Positions 1 through 5,190 of a stretch of DNA of 9,421 nt are shown one piece after another. The DNA comes from CAYUUW01 sp964448005 (GTDB lineage: Bacteria; Patescibacteriota; Gracilibacteria; UM-FILTER-43-11). Location: positions 1-9,421 of the forward strand of contig CAYUUW010000047.1 of the NCBI GenBank assembly GCA_964448005.1, read 5' to 3'. A program made the translations under genes and the position numbers. Numbering within the stretch: the first letter of the stretch is position 1; each line of letters opens with the position of its first letter. A model generated the notes under the pieces. That model had not been told where the DNA came from, made no database searches, and saw only the letters and a list, made by a program, of their open reading frames with translations.

Positions 1-133
1 AGGGGGGTTTGGGCATCGCTGCCTCCACCCCGGTGATGGCGATGGCCACTTGGGCCGGATCCACAGGCTTGCCCTCCTTTTTGGAGGCTTCCGCCTGCTT
101 GGCCTCTTGCTTGAGGAGATCGAGGAAGCTCAT
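1..133 (-). CDS. Unrecognised protein, N-terminal part only
   Basis: Seen: an open frame runs from ATG at 133-131 to the left edge of the window and begins MSFLDLLKQEAKQAEASKKE. The first 20 or so residues are a charged amphipathic helix, with no signal peptide or membrane segment, and the visible part ends in an Ala/Val/Ile-rich stretch and a Pro-Lys run. I do not recognise the family. A well-formed promoter (TTGCTT, 17 bases, TAGAAT) lies just upstream on the same strand and supports the gene being real. No Shine-Dalgarno sequence sits at a useful distance from this ATG. An AAAAGGA lies 22 bases upstream and is better placed for a six-codon mini-ORF whose TGA overlaps this ATG. The gene is divergent from the TPR-like gene at 288. 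Confidence 0.6.
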   Translation of the reverse strand, partial: MSFLDLLKQEAKQAEASKKEGKPVDPAQVAIAITGVEAAMPKPP

Positions 134-147
134 GGGCGCGAGTGCAT
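130..147 (-). CDS. Possible five-residue leader ORF (MHSRP)
   Basis: ATG at 147-145 is read as ATG CAC TCG CGC CCA TGA, and its stop overlaps the ATG of the downstream gene in an ATGA arrangement. It has the better-placed AAAAGGA (161-155), although the predicted transcription start (about 155) would leave much of that motif outside the mRNA. It could couple initiation at the second ATG. It could equally be a chance reading frame. Confidence 0.2.
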   Translation of the reverse strand: MHSRP

Positions 148-161
148 AAATTAATCCTTTT

Positions 162-190
162 ATTCTATCATGCAAATGCTAAAAAAGCAA
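162..190 (-). promoter_or_regulatory. Sigma-70-type promoter for the leftward gene
   Basis: On the minus strand, TTGCTT (190-185), a 17-base spacer and TAGAAT (167-162). The predicted start is near 155, giving a 5' leader of only about 20 bases. Confidence 0.6.
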
Positions 191-232
191 GTTCCTGAGC
201 CGGGACCGAGGGGGGCGGAAGGAGAGTGTGGC

Positions 233-265
233 TTGACTTTAATAATATTTTTGTCATAGTATAAA
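233..265 (+). promoter_or_regulatory. Likely promoter for the TPR-like gene
   Basis: TTGACT at 233-238 lies in a very AT-rich stretch. Two -10 candidates follow: CATAGT at 255-260 (16-base spacer, 4/6 match) and TATAAA at 260-265 (better match, but a 21-base spacer). Either predicts a start at about 267-272, so the leader before the ATG at 288 is under 25 bases and has no Shine-Dalgarno sequence. Confidence 0.5.
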
Positions 266-287
266 TTAAGCAAGCTTACCCTCTGCC

Positions 288-809
288 ATGCAACCCGATC
301 TTGATCCCGAGAGAAACGTTATCCGTCTGCCCATTTCTGGACAGTCTCCAGGCGACGCGGGTCCGGATCGGCCCAGAGCTCCGGAATCGCAGGCTGCCCC
401 GCGGGAGAGCTTCGCTGCTGTTTTGCAGATGCCTCCCCTGCAGCCGCAAAGCACGATGGAGGCCATTGAAGCCGCCCGCTACTGGGCGGGTTTCCGGGGC
501 AGGCAAGCCAGGACCGATCGGGACCAAGCGAAGGTCATCATGCATTTGTCGCAAGCCTTGAGCATGGCAAGCACGCCAAAATTGATTCTGGATACGGTGC
601 GCTGCCATGAAAGCATTTTCGGTACCCAGGATCCCACCTCGGGCTTCAGGCGGGAATGCTACGCCAAGGCGATTGAGCTTGAGCCAGAAAACTCCCTGCA
701 TCACCTGGAATACGCTTTGCTGTGCGACGAGGCTAAAGAGAAGATCGACCATTTCATCACGGCCATTGAGCTTGGGGATGTGAATGCCATTCAGCCTTTT
801 TTGGAGTGA
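288..809 (+). CDS. TPR-like helical-repeat protein, N-terminal part (ends at an in-frame TGA)
   Basis: This is a 173-residue frame from ATG 288 to TGA 807-809. Residues 1-55 are rich in Pro, Gln, Arg and Ala and look disordered. From about 57 the sequence is alpha-helical, and residues 127-145 (KAIELEPENSLHHLEYALL) match the second helix of one TPR unit and the first helix of the next, as seen in scaffolding proteins. There is no signal peptide, so it is probably cytoplasmic. The same frame reopens directly after the TGA and continues to 1094 with the same helical character, so the ancestral product was very likely one protein of about 268 residues. The start at 288 follows a predicted transcription start by under 25 bases. 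The assignment rests on one clear repeat-like segment, and the partner or pathway is unknown. Being near pilin genes fits a PilF-like role, but I have no direct evidence for that. Confidence 0.65.
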   Translation: MQPDLDPERNVIRLPISGQSPGDAGPDRPRAPESQAAPRESFAAVLQMPPLQPQSTMEAIEAARYWAGFRGRQARTDRDQAKVIMHLSQALSMASTPKLILDTVRCHESIFGTQDPTSGFRRECYAKAIELEPENSLHHLEYALLCDEAKEKIDHFITAIELGDVNAIQPFLE

Positions 810-812
810 GCC

Positions 813-1094
813 TTGCTGGAGGCCGGGCTTTCCTACCAGGAAATTCTCCGCAAATCGAACAGAGTTGACTTGGCCTGGCTCCAAGGCATCTGCCAACTGG
901 CCCTGGAGGATTTGCATGAGTTTACTCTGTGCCAGAGGCTGCATCCGGAAGACCGCAGAATATGTCGTCTGACCATCAAAATCCACATCCTGGCAGCAGA
1001 GATGTTCCATTCGCGGGGAAATGGCAAGCTAGCAAGGGAGCACTATAAGAATGGCTTAATTCTTGCGGAAGAACTCCTGGATGCCGAGGAATAG
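813..1094 (+). CDS. TPR-like helical-repeat protein, C-terminal part (same frame after the TGA)
   Basis: This frame is continuous with 288-809 and separated from it only by TGA and GCC. It ends in TAG at 1092-1094. The TTG at 813 is a possible start, but there is no ribosome-binding sequence before it, and the text (ALLEAGLSYQEILRK) reads as the middle of a helix rather than an N-terminus. The end contains KLAREHYKNGLILAEEL, another TPR-like helix pair. I infer that this is the second half of one interrupted gene: a nonsense mutation, a sequence error or, less likely, read-through. If it is translated separately it would be a 93-residue helical protein. Confidence 0.5.
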   Translation: MLEAGLSYQEILRKSNRVDLAWLQGICQLALEDLHEFTLCQRLHPEDRRICRLTIKIHILAAEMFHSRGNGKLAREHYKNGLILAEELLDAEE

Positions 1095-1115
1095 AGGAGC
1101 CCTCTTTCCTTCTTC
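1093..1115 (+). terminator. Weak terminator after the TPR-like gene
   Basis: AGAGG (1093-1097), loop AGC, CCTCT (1101-1105), followed by a T-rich tail with interspersed C. The stem is only 5 bp and overlaps the stop codon, so its strength is doubtful. Confidence 0.35.
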
Positions 1116-1130
1116 TGCTCAAGGCCCCCG

Positions 1131-1160
1131 CGGATCAGGCCAATTTATTGACGGATCAGG
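1131..1160 (+). promoter_or_regulatory. Direct repeat CGGATCAGG x2, possible operator
   Basis: CGGATCAGG occurs at 1131-1139 and again at 1152-1160. The copies start 21 bases apart, about two helical turns. The second copy overlaps the -35 box of the promoter at 1148-1176 and the first lies just upstream. This is a typical geometry for a dimeric regulator bound to one DNA face. The inverse sequence CTGATCCG recurs at 1253-1260 inside the transcript. Confidence 0.35.
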
Positions 1161-1176
1161 TTTTTTGACATAGAAT
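1148..1176 (+). promoter_or_regulatory. Strong sigma-70-type promoter for structured RNA A
   Basis: TTGACG (1148-1153), a 17-base spacer and TAGAAT (1171-1176). The predicted start is near 1183. No convincing protein gene follows, only a densely structured region ending in a terminator at 1491-1561. Confidence 0.6.
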
Positions 1177-1182
1177 TGCCCA

Positions 1183-1561
1183 GCACTTCCAAAGGTGCAC
1201 AGGGTAAGGGGCTTGGATTCTCCGAGAAAAGCGTCCGCGGCTACCAACCCTGCTGATCCGAATGGGTCGAAACCCCCCGCCTCTCAAGGGGGGTGCATGA
1301 AAGGCGATCGGGCTGAACCGCCGCAGCTCCGATCTAACGGGTCGAGCCTGCCTAAAATGGCTGGCCCTGAGCCTGCTCCATGGCGGAACGCGCCTACATG
1401 GGCGCAACCGGCTGAATGGGACGGGATGGCGCGGACAGATCCGCGCTAAAATCACCACTGGATGGTCGAACTGCTCTGATCCATCCCATTAGCCTCGCCT
1501 CCGTCCGCTACCAACTTTCAGCGCAAGCTGCAAGAAGGGAAACGGATGGGGGCTTTTTCTT
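1183..1561 (+). ncRNA. Candidate structured non-coding RNA A (about 380 nt)
   Basis: This stretch between a strong promoter and a T-run terminator holds a string of stable local stems: ACCCCCC 1272-1278 with GGGGGGT 1288-1294; GATCGG+GCTG 1306-1315 with CAGC+CCGATC 1324-1334; the perfect 7-bp GCGCGGA 1429-1435 with TCCGCGC 1440-1446; and GGATGG 1460-1465 with CCATCC 1481-1486. It ends in a long stem with an inner hairpin capped by a GCAA tetraloop. An 84-codon open frame crosses it from GTG 1195, but the frame cuts through the stems and its product looks like random GC-rich translation. I looked for RNase P RNA (GAGGAAAGTCC), tmRNA (GGATTCGAC and a T-arm) and group I or II intron signatures and found none. 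The family is unknown, and the ends are predicted from promoter and terminator only. Confidence 0.45.
1491..1561 (+). terminator. Terminator of structured RNA A
   Basis: An outer stem pairs 1491-1504 with 1542-1554 (12 of 13 pairs including one G-T, one bulged G). It encloses CTT-t-CAGC, loop GCAA, GCTG-c-AAG at 1515-1534. A TTTTTCTT tract follows at 1554-1561. The GNRA-capped inner hairpin makes this more elaborate than an ordinary terminator, so it may be the 3' domain of the RNA as well. Confidence 0.5.
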
Positions 1562-1621
1562 GCTTCTTCGCCCAGCCAATTGAAGGGTCGACCATGCCAG
1601 ATGTAGACCTCGAAATTGGTA

Positions 1622-1650
1622 TTGACAAATAATTTATTGTAATATAAATT
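1622..1650 (+). promoter_or_regulatory. Promoter for structured RNA B
   Basis: A consensus TTGACA at 1622-1627. The -10 is either TATAAA at 1643-1648 (15-base spacer) or the overlapping TAAATT at 1645-1650 (17-base spacer), set in an AT-rich island between two GC-rich units. The predicted start is near 1656. Confidence 0.55.
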
Positions 1651-1655
1651 GATCT

Positions 1656-1996
1656 TGCTCCAGCTAGTCAGATGATTCAGGGGCCTTCGGCTTCCTGATC
1701 TATTTGACTCCTGGCGGCTTACCGTTCAGAAGTCTGCCCAACTTCCACGGGACATCATTGTCTGGGTACACCATAGAGAGCCGCCTCCCTTAGGCGGTTG
1801 ATGCGCTGTTTAAGGCCTGCCCTTAAGCCTTGGCCAGTGCCCCCCCTCTCAGGGGGTTCTGGATGACGGGCCCAAAGTGGCAGCCTAGGCAGCGGGGTGC
1901 AAAACCGGGGCGCAAGCCTCCTTTGCACCAAAGGAGCTGTGGCCAATGAAAATTGCCCGCACTTGCTCCTGCCCCCCTCTACGGAGGGGGGCTTTT
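1656..1996 (+). ncRNA. Candidate structured non-coding RNA B (about 340 nt), possible conformational switch
   Basis: From its promoter to its terminator this unit is almost continuously foldable: a hairpin built on GATTCAGGGGCC at about 1675 with its outer AGTCA/TGACT stem; CCGCCT 1781-1786 with AGGCGG 1792-1797; a CCAG+CCCCC / GGGGG+CTGG stem at about 1834-1863; GGTGCAAA 1896-1903 with TTTGCACC 1922-1929, enclosing GGGGC-GCAA-GCCTC (1907-1920); CAAT-GAAA-ATTG (1944-1955). The segment 1918-1936 can instead form CTCCTTT / AAAGGAG, which destroys the 1896-1929 stem, so two exclusive folds exist. It carries two GNRA tetraloops and a UNCG tetraloop in the terminator. I do not recognise a known family. 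It could be a riboswitch-like leader, but the transcript ends 175 bases before the pilin operon, which favours an independent RNA. Confidence 0.45.
1971..1996 (+). terminator. Strong terminator of structured RNA B
   Basis: GCCCCCCTC (1971-1979), loop TACG (an extra-stable UNCG tetraloop closed by C-G), GAGGGGGGC (1984-1992), then TTTT (1993-1996). This is a perfect 9-bp stem. Confidence 0.75.
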
Positions 1997-2079
1997 ACAT
2001 TGCCCGCAATCAAAACCTGATGACCCAAGTGTTCGCCGGCACTCCGCCTGCGGGTCAGGAGGGCCAGGGGTGAGGAGCG

Positions 2080-2112
2080 AGCAGGCGAGATTCGCGAATC
2101 TCGCCTGCTTTT
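2080..2112 (+). terminator. Second strong terminator: perfect 30-base palindrome plus T-run
   Basis: AGCAGGCGAGATTCG (2080-2094) is followed directly by its exact reverse complement (2095-2109) and TTTT (2109-2112). The tail makes it a plus-strand terminator. It insulates the pilin operon from everything upstream. The 84 bases between the two terminators (1997-2079) contain a TGACCC / GGGTCA stem but no gene. Confidence 0.7.
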
Positions 2113-2140
2113 GAGGGGCGGTTTCCAATTCCCCCAAAAA

Positions 2141-2149
2141 TGCTAGAAT
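2141..2149 (+). promoter_or_regulatory. Extended -10 promoter of the minor-pilin operon
   Basis: TGCTAGAAT is an extended -10 (TGN plus TAGAAT). The -35 region (about 2121-2127, GTTTCCA) is poor, which the extended -10 can compensate for. The predicted start at about 2156 leaves a 15-base leader before the ATG at 2171, with no Shine-Dalgarno sequence. Confidence 0.5.
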
Positions 2150-2170
2150 GGGGCCAAAGCAAAACAAAGC

Positions 2171-2602
2171 ATGTCCAAGCAAGGCGCGGCAGGATCAAAT
2201 TCGGGCTTCTCGCTGATCGAGGTGCTTTTTGCCGTGGCCCTGCTTTCGGTGGTGGCCTTTGGCGTGCTCAAGCTGGAGACCGGCCAAATGAAGCTGGGCC
2301 AGACCCAGAAGAAGGCTTTGGAGGCCTACAGCCTTTCGCACCAGGGCATCGAGGCCGCCAAGGCCTTGGGCCGGGCCGCGCTTTCCGCCGCTTGCCTTGA
2401 AGAAGCCTGCACATGCCGCCTGGCGGCGGAGGGCCAAGGCCTGGAATGCGGCCAGGGCGCGGAGACCGTCGGGGAGCTCCAGCGCAGCATGATTCTGGAG
2501 AGCCAGGGCCTGGCAGGAGCCTGGAAGGCCACTAGCCAAGTGGACTGGGAGGACGGCTCGGGCGCCCATAGCGTTCAAATCAAGCGCATCATTTCCCTTT
2601 AG
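2171..2602 (+). CDS. Type IV minor prepilin, PilV-like
   Basis: This is a 143-residue protein with a class III prepilin N-terminus: an 11-residue hydrophilic leader, then G12 before F13, with the mature protein starting FSLIEVLFAVALLSVVAFGV. The obligatory Gly at -1 and Glu at +5 (E17) are present, and the hydrophobic helix spans about residues 14-34. Prepilin peptidase (PilD) would cut after G12 and N-methylate F13, and the protein would enter the pilus tip or priming complex at the inner membrane. The small globular part holds four cysteines (75, 80, 82, 93), enough for two disulfides. It is the first gene of the operon, starts at ATG 2171 without a Shine-Dalgarno sequence, and is followed 16 bases later by the PilW-like gene. 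The PilV label (rather than another minor pilin) rests on gene order and the IEVL signature, so it is moderate. Confidence 0.8.
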   Translation: MSKQGAAGSNSGFSLIEVLFAVALLSVVAFGVLKLETGQMKLGQTQKKALEAYSLSHQGIEAAKALGRAALSAACLEEACTCRLAAEGQGLECGQGAETVGELQRSMILESQGLAGAWKATSQVDWEDGSGAHSVQIKRIISL

Positions 2603-2618
2603 CCTCAACCTGAATCCC

Positions 2619-3398
2619 ATGAAGCCACGGCTTCAGCATCGCTGGCTCCAGAAAGGCCTCTCCGGAACGAGCCGTGGTTCCGACCTGGCCTATTCCAGGG
2701 GATTCAGCCTAGCCGAGCTGATGGTGGCCGTAGCGATCGCCGGCCTGCTCATGGTGGGGGTGAGCGCCTTCTTCTCTCAGCGCTTCGGGCAGGTGCTGCG
2801 CCTGAGCCAGGAGGGGGACCAGGCCCAATCCCAAGCGGTGCTGACGGAGCTTTTGAGGCGGCAGCTGATGGCGGCCGAGGGCGTGGCGGAATCAGGCGAA
2901 GGCTGGGCGACGCTGAAGCTGAAGGAGCCGAAAAAAGGTCTCAATTTCACCCATCTCTGGCACAAAGAGGACCGGATCCAGCTCAAGGATTTCTTCCTTT
3001 TCCATGGCCTGCTGGGGGAAAAATCGGGCACGGATTTCGACGTGCCTCTGCCCTTGGGCTTGGCCCAATTGGGGGGCGAGACCTATGTCATCTCCGGCTC
3101 CCAGAATGCCCTGTACCGCTGCCCCAGCCTTGAAAGCTGTGAGCCCCTGGTGAGCGAGGGGCTGGAGAATCCTATCGGCATCGCTTCGGACGGGAATGCC
3201 CTGTACCTGAGCCAGGCCAAGAGCCACCGCATTGTCCGGCTGGACAAGGACACGCTGCAGCTCACCCAGATCAGCGATGCCTTTGAATTGCCCAGCGGAT
3301 TGGCCTACTACGAGGATAGCCAAGCCAGACCCCATCTCTTCGTCGCCGACAGCGGCAAGAACCTCATCAAGCGCATCGACCTGCAGACCCTGAAGTAA
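2619..3398 (+). CDS. PilW-like prepilin fused to an NHL beta-propeller, N-terminal part (ends at an in-frame TAA)
   Basis: Residues 1-28 form an unusually long positively charged leader. The processing site is G28/F29 with Glu at +5 (E33), and the mature helix begins FSLAELMVAVAIAGLLMVGV. Up to about 140 it resembles the alpha/beta start of PilW-type minor pilins. From about 145 it changes into NHL-type beta-propeller repeats: a blade near 145-170, ENPIGIASDGNALYLS at 183-198, and LPSGLAYY followed by LFVADSG near 224-246. The pilin helix would anchor it in the pilus tip or inner membrane, with the propeller outside for protein or ligand binding. TAA at 3396-3398 stops it in the middle of a blade, and the frame continues to 4457. 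No Shine-Dalgarno sequence precedes ATG 2619. Cysteines 168 and 174 could pair. Confidence 0.75.
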   Translation: MKPRLQHRWLQKGLSGTSRGSDLAYSRGFSLAELMVAVAIAGLLMVGVSAFFSQRFGQVLRLSQEGDQAQSQAVLTELLRRQLMAAEGVAESGEGWATLKLKEPKKGLNFTHLWHKEDRIQLKDFFLFHGLLGEKSGTDFDVPLPLGLAQLGGETYVISGSQNALYRCPSLESCEPLVSEGLENPIGIASDGNALYLSQAKSHRIVRLDKDTLQLTQISDAFELPSGLAYYEDSQARPHLFVADSGKNLIKRIDLQTLK

Positions 3399-3404
3399 GA
3401 GATT

Positions 3405-4457
3405 GTGGCCGGCTACGGCCAGGATGCCAGCTGCGACGGTGCGGCCTTCCTCTGCGCGCTGGATTTCCCGACCGGGCTGCTGGCGCACGAGGGATTCCTG
3501 TACATTGCCGACAGCGGCAGCGGACGGGTGCTGAAGATGAGCGAGCCGGAAGTGAAGGCCGGTCTCCTGGGTCCGCTTCGGCTGGAGTTCAGCCTTTCCG
3601 CCGACACTCAAATGGACAAGCTTGTGCTGGAGGGGAATTTCTCCGAAGAATCCTATGACGCCCAGCAGCGCAACCGGGTGGGCCTGCAGTACGATCCCAC
3701 CTTGAAGACTTTCACCAACCTGCGCGGATCCACTTACCAGAACCAGCTGTGCAAATTGGGCCCGGACCTCTTCACCCAAGACAACCTGATCGCGCAGGGG
3801 CTCAAGGCCGGGGACATCCTCACGCTGGGCGAAACGGACTACACCGTGGAGGAATGGCTGGGCGAGACCGATTGCGATCCGGACGAGGAGGCGGAGGACC
3901 TGGCTTTCCGGATCCGGGTGAGCCCGAATGTCCAGGCGAGCTCCGGCAAGGTTTTTTACGGCAAAAGCCCGGAAAGCCTGGTGCTGGCCTTTTCCGGAAT
4001 CCGGTTCGAGGATGACGGTTTTGAGGAACTGACCGTGAGCAGGTACACCGTGGGAAACGACACCCCCCAGGAGAGCCAAACCCTGGAGCTGAGGGTGGGG
4101 GATGGGCTGCTGGGCACGCGCGAGGACACGATGGAGGTTTTCGCCCAGGGGCTGCGCTATCCCACCGGCCTGGCGGCCTCCAATGGCCAGCTGCGCGTGG
4201 CGGAAAGCCTGCCCAGAAAAGTCCAGCGCTTTTTTCTGGAAAGCGGCGAACCGGCCGGATCGCCTCTGGATCTCCCCCTTTCCGAGGAGGACGATTTTGA
4301 GCCGGCGGATCTCGTGAGCCCCTTTGCCGCGGAGGAGTTTGCCCTCGGCTACGCCAACGGCCTGCTGAGCCTCTCCTTCCGCGCCGCCCTGGCGGAAGGA
4401 AAAAGCCAAAGCCACCAGCTGAGCGTTGCCCTGCCGCCCCTTATCCCCCAGCCATGA
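3405..4457 (+). CDS. PilW-like prepilin/NHL protein, C-terminal part (same frame after the TAA)
   Basis: This is in frame with 2619-3398 and separated from it by TAA and two codons. GTG 3405 is a possible but poor start, since the sequence before it (EIVAGYG) already belongs to an NHL blade of the form xVAGxG...L..PtGLA...LYIADSG. The propeller continues in residues 1-47 (FPTGLLAHEGFLYIADSGSG) and a further blade lies near 244-276 (LRYPTGLAASNGQLRVAES). Between them (about 50-240) is a beta-rich domain with an acidic stretch (DCDPDEEAED) that could bind metal or a partner. The end is Pro-rich. The final TGA overlaps the next gene's ATG (ATGA), indicating translational coupling. It has no export signal of its own, so as a separate product it would probably be useless. 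I infer one original gene of about 612 codons. Confidence 0.65.
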   Translation: MAGYGQDASCDGAAFLCALDFPTGLLAHEGFLYIADSGSGRVLKMSEPEVKAGLLGPLRLEFSLSADTQMDKLVLEGNFSEESYDAQQRNRVGLQYDPTLKTFTNLRGSTYQNQLCKLGPDLFTQDNLIAQGLKAGDILTLGETDYTVEEWLGETDCDPDEEAEDLAFRIRVSPNVQASSGKVFYGKSPESLVLAFSGIRFEDDGFEELTVSRYTVGNDTPQESQTLELRVGDGLLGTREDTMEVFAQGLRYPTGLAASNGQLRVAESLPRKVQRFFLESGEPAGSPLDLPLSEEDDFEPADLVSPFAAEEFALGYANGLLSLSFRAALAEGKSQSHQLSVALPPLIPQP

Positions 4458-5104
4458 GCGCCCCTTTTCCCCGCCGGGCTTCCCCAAGAGGATCGGTCCT
4501 GATCTGGACCGTGATGCTGAGCATGGTGCTCACTTCGACCTTCGTGTTCATGGCGGTGCGCATGGGGCGCAGCAGCCTGGTGCTGCGCGGCAGCCTGGAA
4601 AGGCGCCACGCCCAGGCCTACCTGGAAAGCTACGCCGATTATCTGGAAGGGCTGGGCAGCCAGGGGTGGGAGGCGCTGGAGACCGAAGGCGTCGGCTTCG
4701 ACGGCATCAGCGGCAGCCTGAGCAATCAGACGGAAAAGCTGGAGGGCTTTATGGACAGCGAGACGGAGCTCCTTTTGCCCCTGAAGAGCAAGGTGCTGGT
4801 GGAATGGAACCGCTGCCAGCAGGGTCAGGCCAAGGAATCCGGAACGCTGAGCGCCGAACCAAAATGGGAGGGGCCGACGGCGTCCGGAAAATGCGCCCAG
4901 GTGCCTGGCGCGCAGTACAACCACTGGGCCCTGGTCACGCCCAATGAGGATGGGCTGCTGCTGCAGACTGGCGGCGAGCCTCTGCAGTACCGCATTACGC
5001 CGGCCAAAACCGGCCAGAGCCTGAATGGGCCGCAGTGGCAGCTGAAGCTGGAGCTGCCGCTGGGCAAGGGGAAAAGCATCAGGCTGGAGAGGGCGTGGCG
5101 GTGA
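4454..5104 (+). CDS. PilX-like minor pilin-type membrane protein
   Basis: This 216-residue protein has an N-terminus, RRASPRGSVLIWTVMLSMVL, of the PilX type: a short basic segment, a Gly before a hydrophobic helix (about 14-36), and no Glu at the fifth position, which PilX/GspK-like proteins characteristically lack. The rest is polar, with two cysteines (121, 147) that could bond in the periplasm. It starts at the ATG overlapping the TGA of the PilW-like gene by four bases and has no Shine-Dalgarno sequence, so it probably depends on coupling. With the two upstream genes it would form a minor-pilin priming complex for pilus assembly. The family call rests on gene order and the N-terminus only, and whether prepilin peptidase processes it cannot be decided here. 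It ends in TGA 5102-5104 with no obvious plus-strand T-run terminator, though the palindrome at 5136-5156 follows. Confidence 0.65.
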   Translation: MSAPFPRRASPRGSVLIWTVMLSMVLTSTFVFMAVRMGRSSLVLRGSLERRHAQAYLESYADYLEGLGSQGWEALETEGVGFDGISGSLSNQTEKLEGFMDSETELLLPLKSKVLVEWNRCQQGQAKESGTLSAEPKWEGPTASGKCAQVPGAQYNHWALVTPNEDGLLLQTGGEPLQYRITPAKTGQSLNGPQWQLKLELPLGKGKSIRLERAWR

Positions 5105-5130
5105 AGGGTGAGCAACCTGCTTGCGTCCAA

Positions 5131-5160
5131 CCGTCATTCCGGACTTGATCCGGAATCCAG
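5131..5160 (+). repeat. REP-like palindromic repeat (ATTCCGGA...TCCGGAAT)
   Basis: ATTCCGGA (5136-5143), loop CTTGA, TCCGGAAT (5149-5156), flanked by GTC and CCAG. This is the dispersed intergenic palindrome that, when translated, gives HSGLDPES-type peptides in many bacterial genomes (knowledge of that pattern, not a search). It lies between convergent genes, where such repeats often sit and can act as bidirectional mRNA 3' ends. Confidence 0.6.
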
Positions 5161-5190
5161 GCTATCGGATCATAAGCAAAAGATATTAGA

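Noticed and set aside
807..809. Selenocysteine at the TGA
   Set aside because: No convincing SECIS hairpin follows, only a 4-bp stem, and the position is not in a redox motif.
276..1010. 244-codon open frame on the minus strand opposite the TPR-like gene
   Set aside because: It is codon-aligned antisense to the plus-strand gene, has no promoter or start signal, and its product has no coherent pattern. The plus-strand text shows TPR-like helices.
1195..1449. 84-codon open frame inside structured RNA A
   Set aside because: It cuts across all stems, begins at GTG without a ribosome-binding sequence, and its Pro/Arg/Ser/Ala-rich text looks like translated GC-rich non-coding DNA.
1860..1936. SRP RNA (GCAGCCTAGGCAG) or cyclic-di-GMP riboswitch (CAAAACC...CGCAAGCC)
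   Set aside because: Each matches only a short core-like string. The SRP apical GGAA loop and the riboswitch P1b stem are missing.
1183..1996. RNase P RNA or tmRNA
   Set aside because: The conserved RNase P core and the tmRNA tRNA-like ends are absent on inspection. A covariance-model search would settle it.
2892..4487. 531-codon open frame on the minus strand opposite the pilin/NHL gene
   Set aside because: Codon-aligned shadow of a GC-rich gene. The sense frame shows prepilin and NHL motifs. The antisense product is low-complexity Gly/Gln/Leu/Val-rich.
288..5104. UGA read as glycine (Gracilibacteria-type code)
   Set aside because: The pilin gene is broken by TAA, and TGA works as a normal stop at 4455-4457 (ATGA overlap) and 5102-5104, where reading on gives no sensible protein.
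4349..5137. 262-codon open frame on the minus strand opposite the PilX-like gene
   Set aside because: Shadow frame. The operon order and ATGA overlap support the plus strand.
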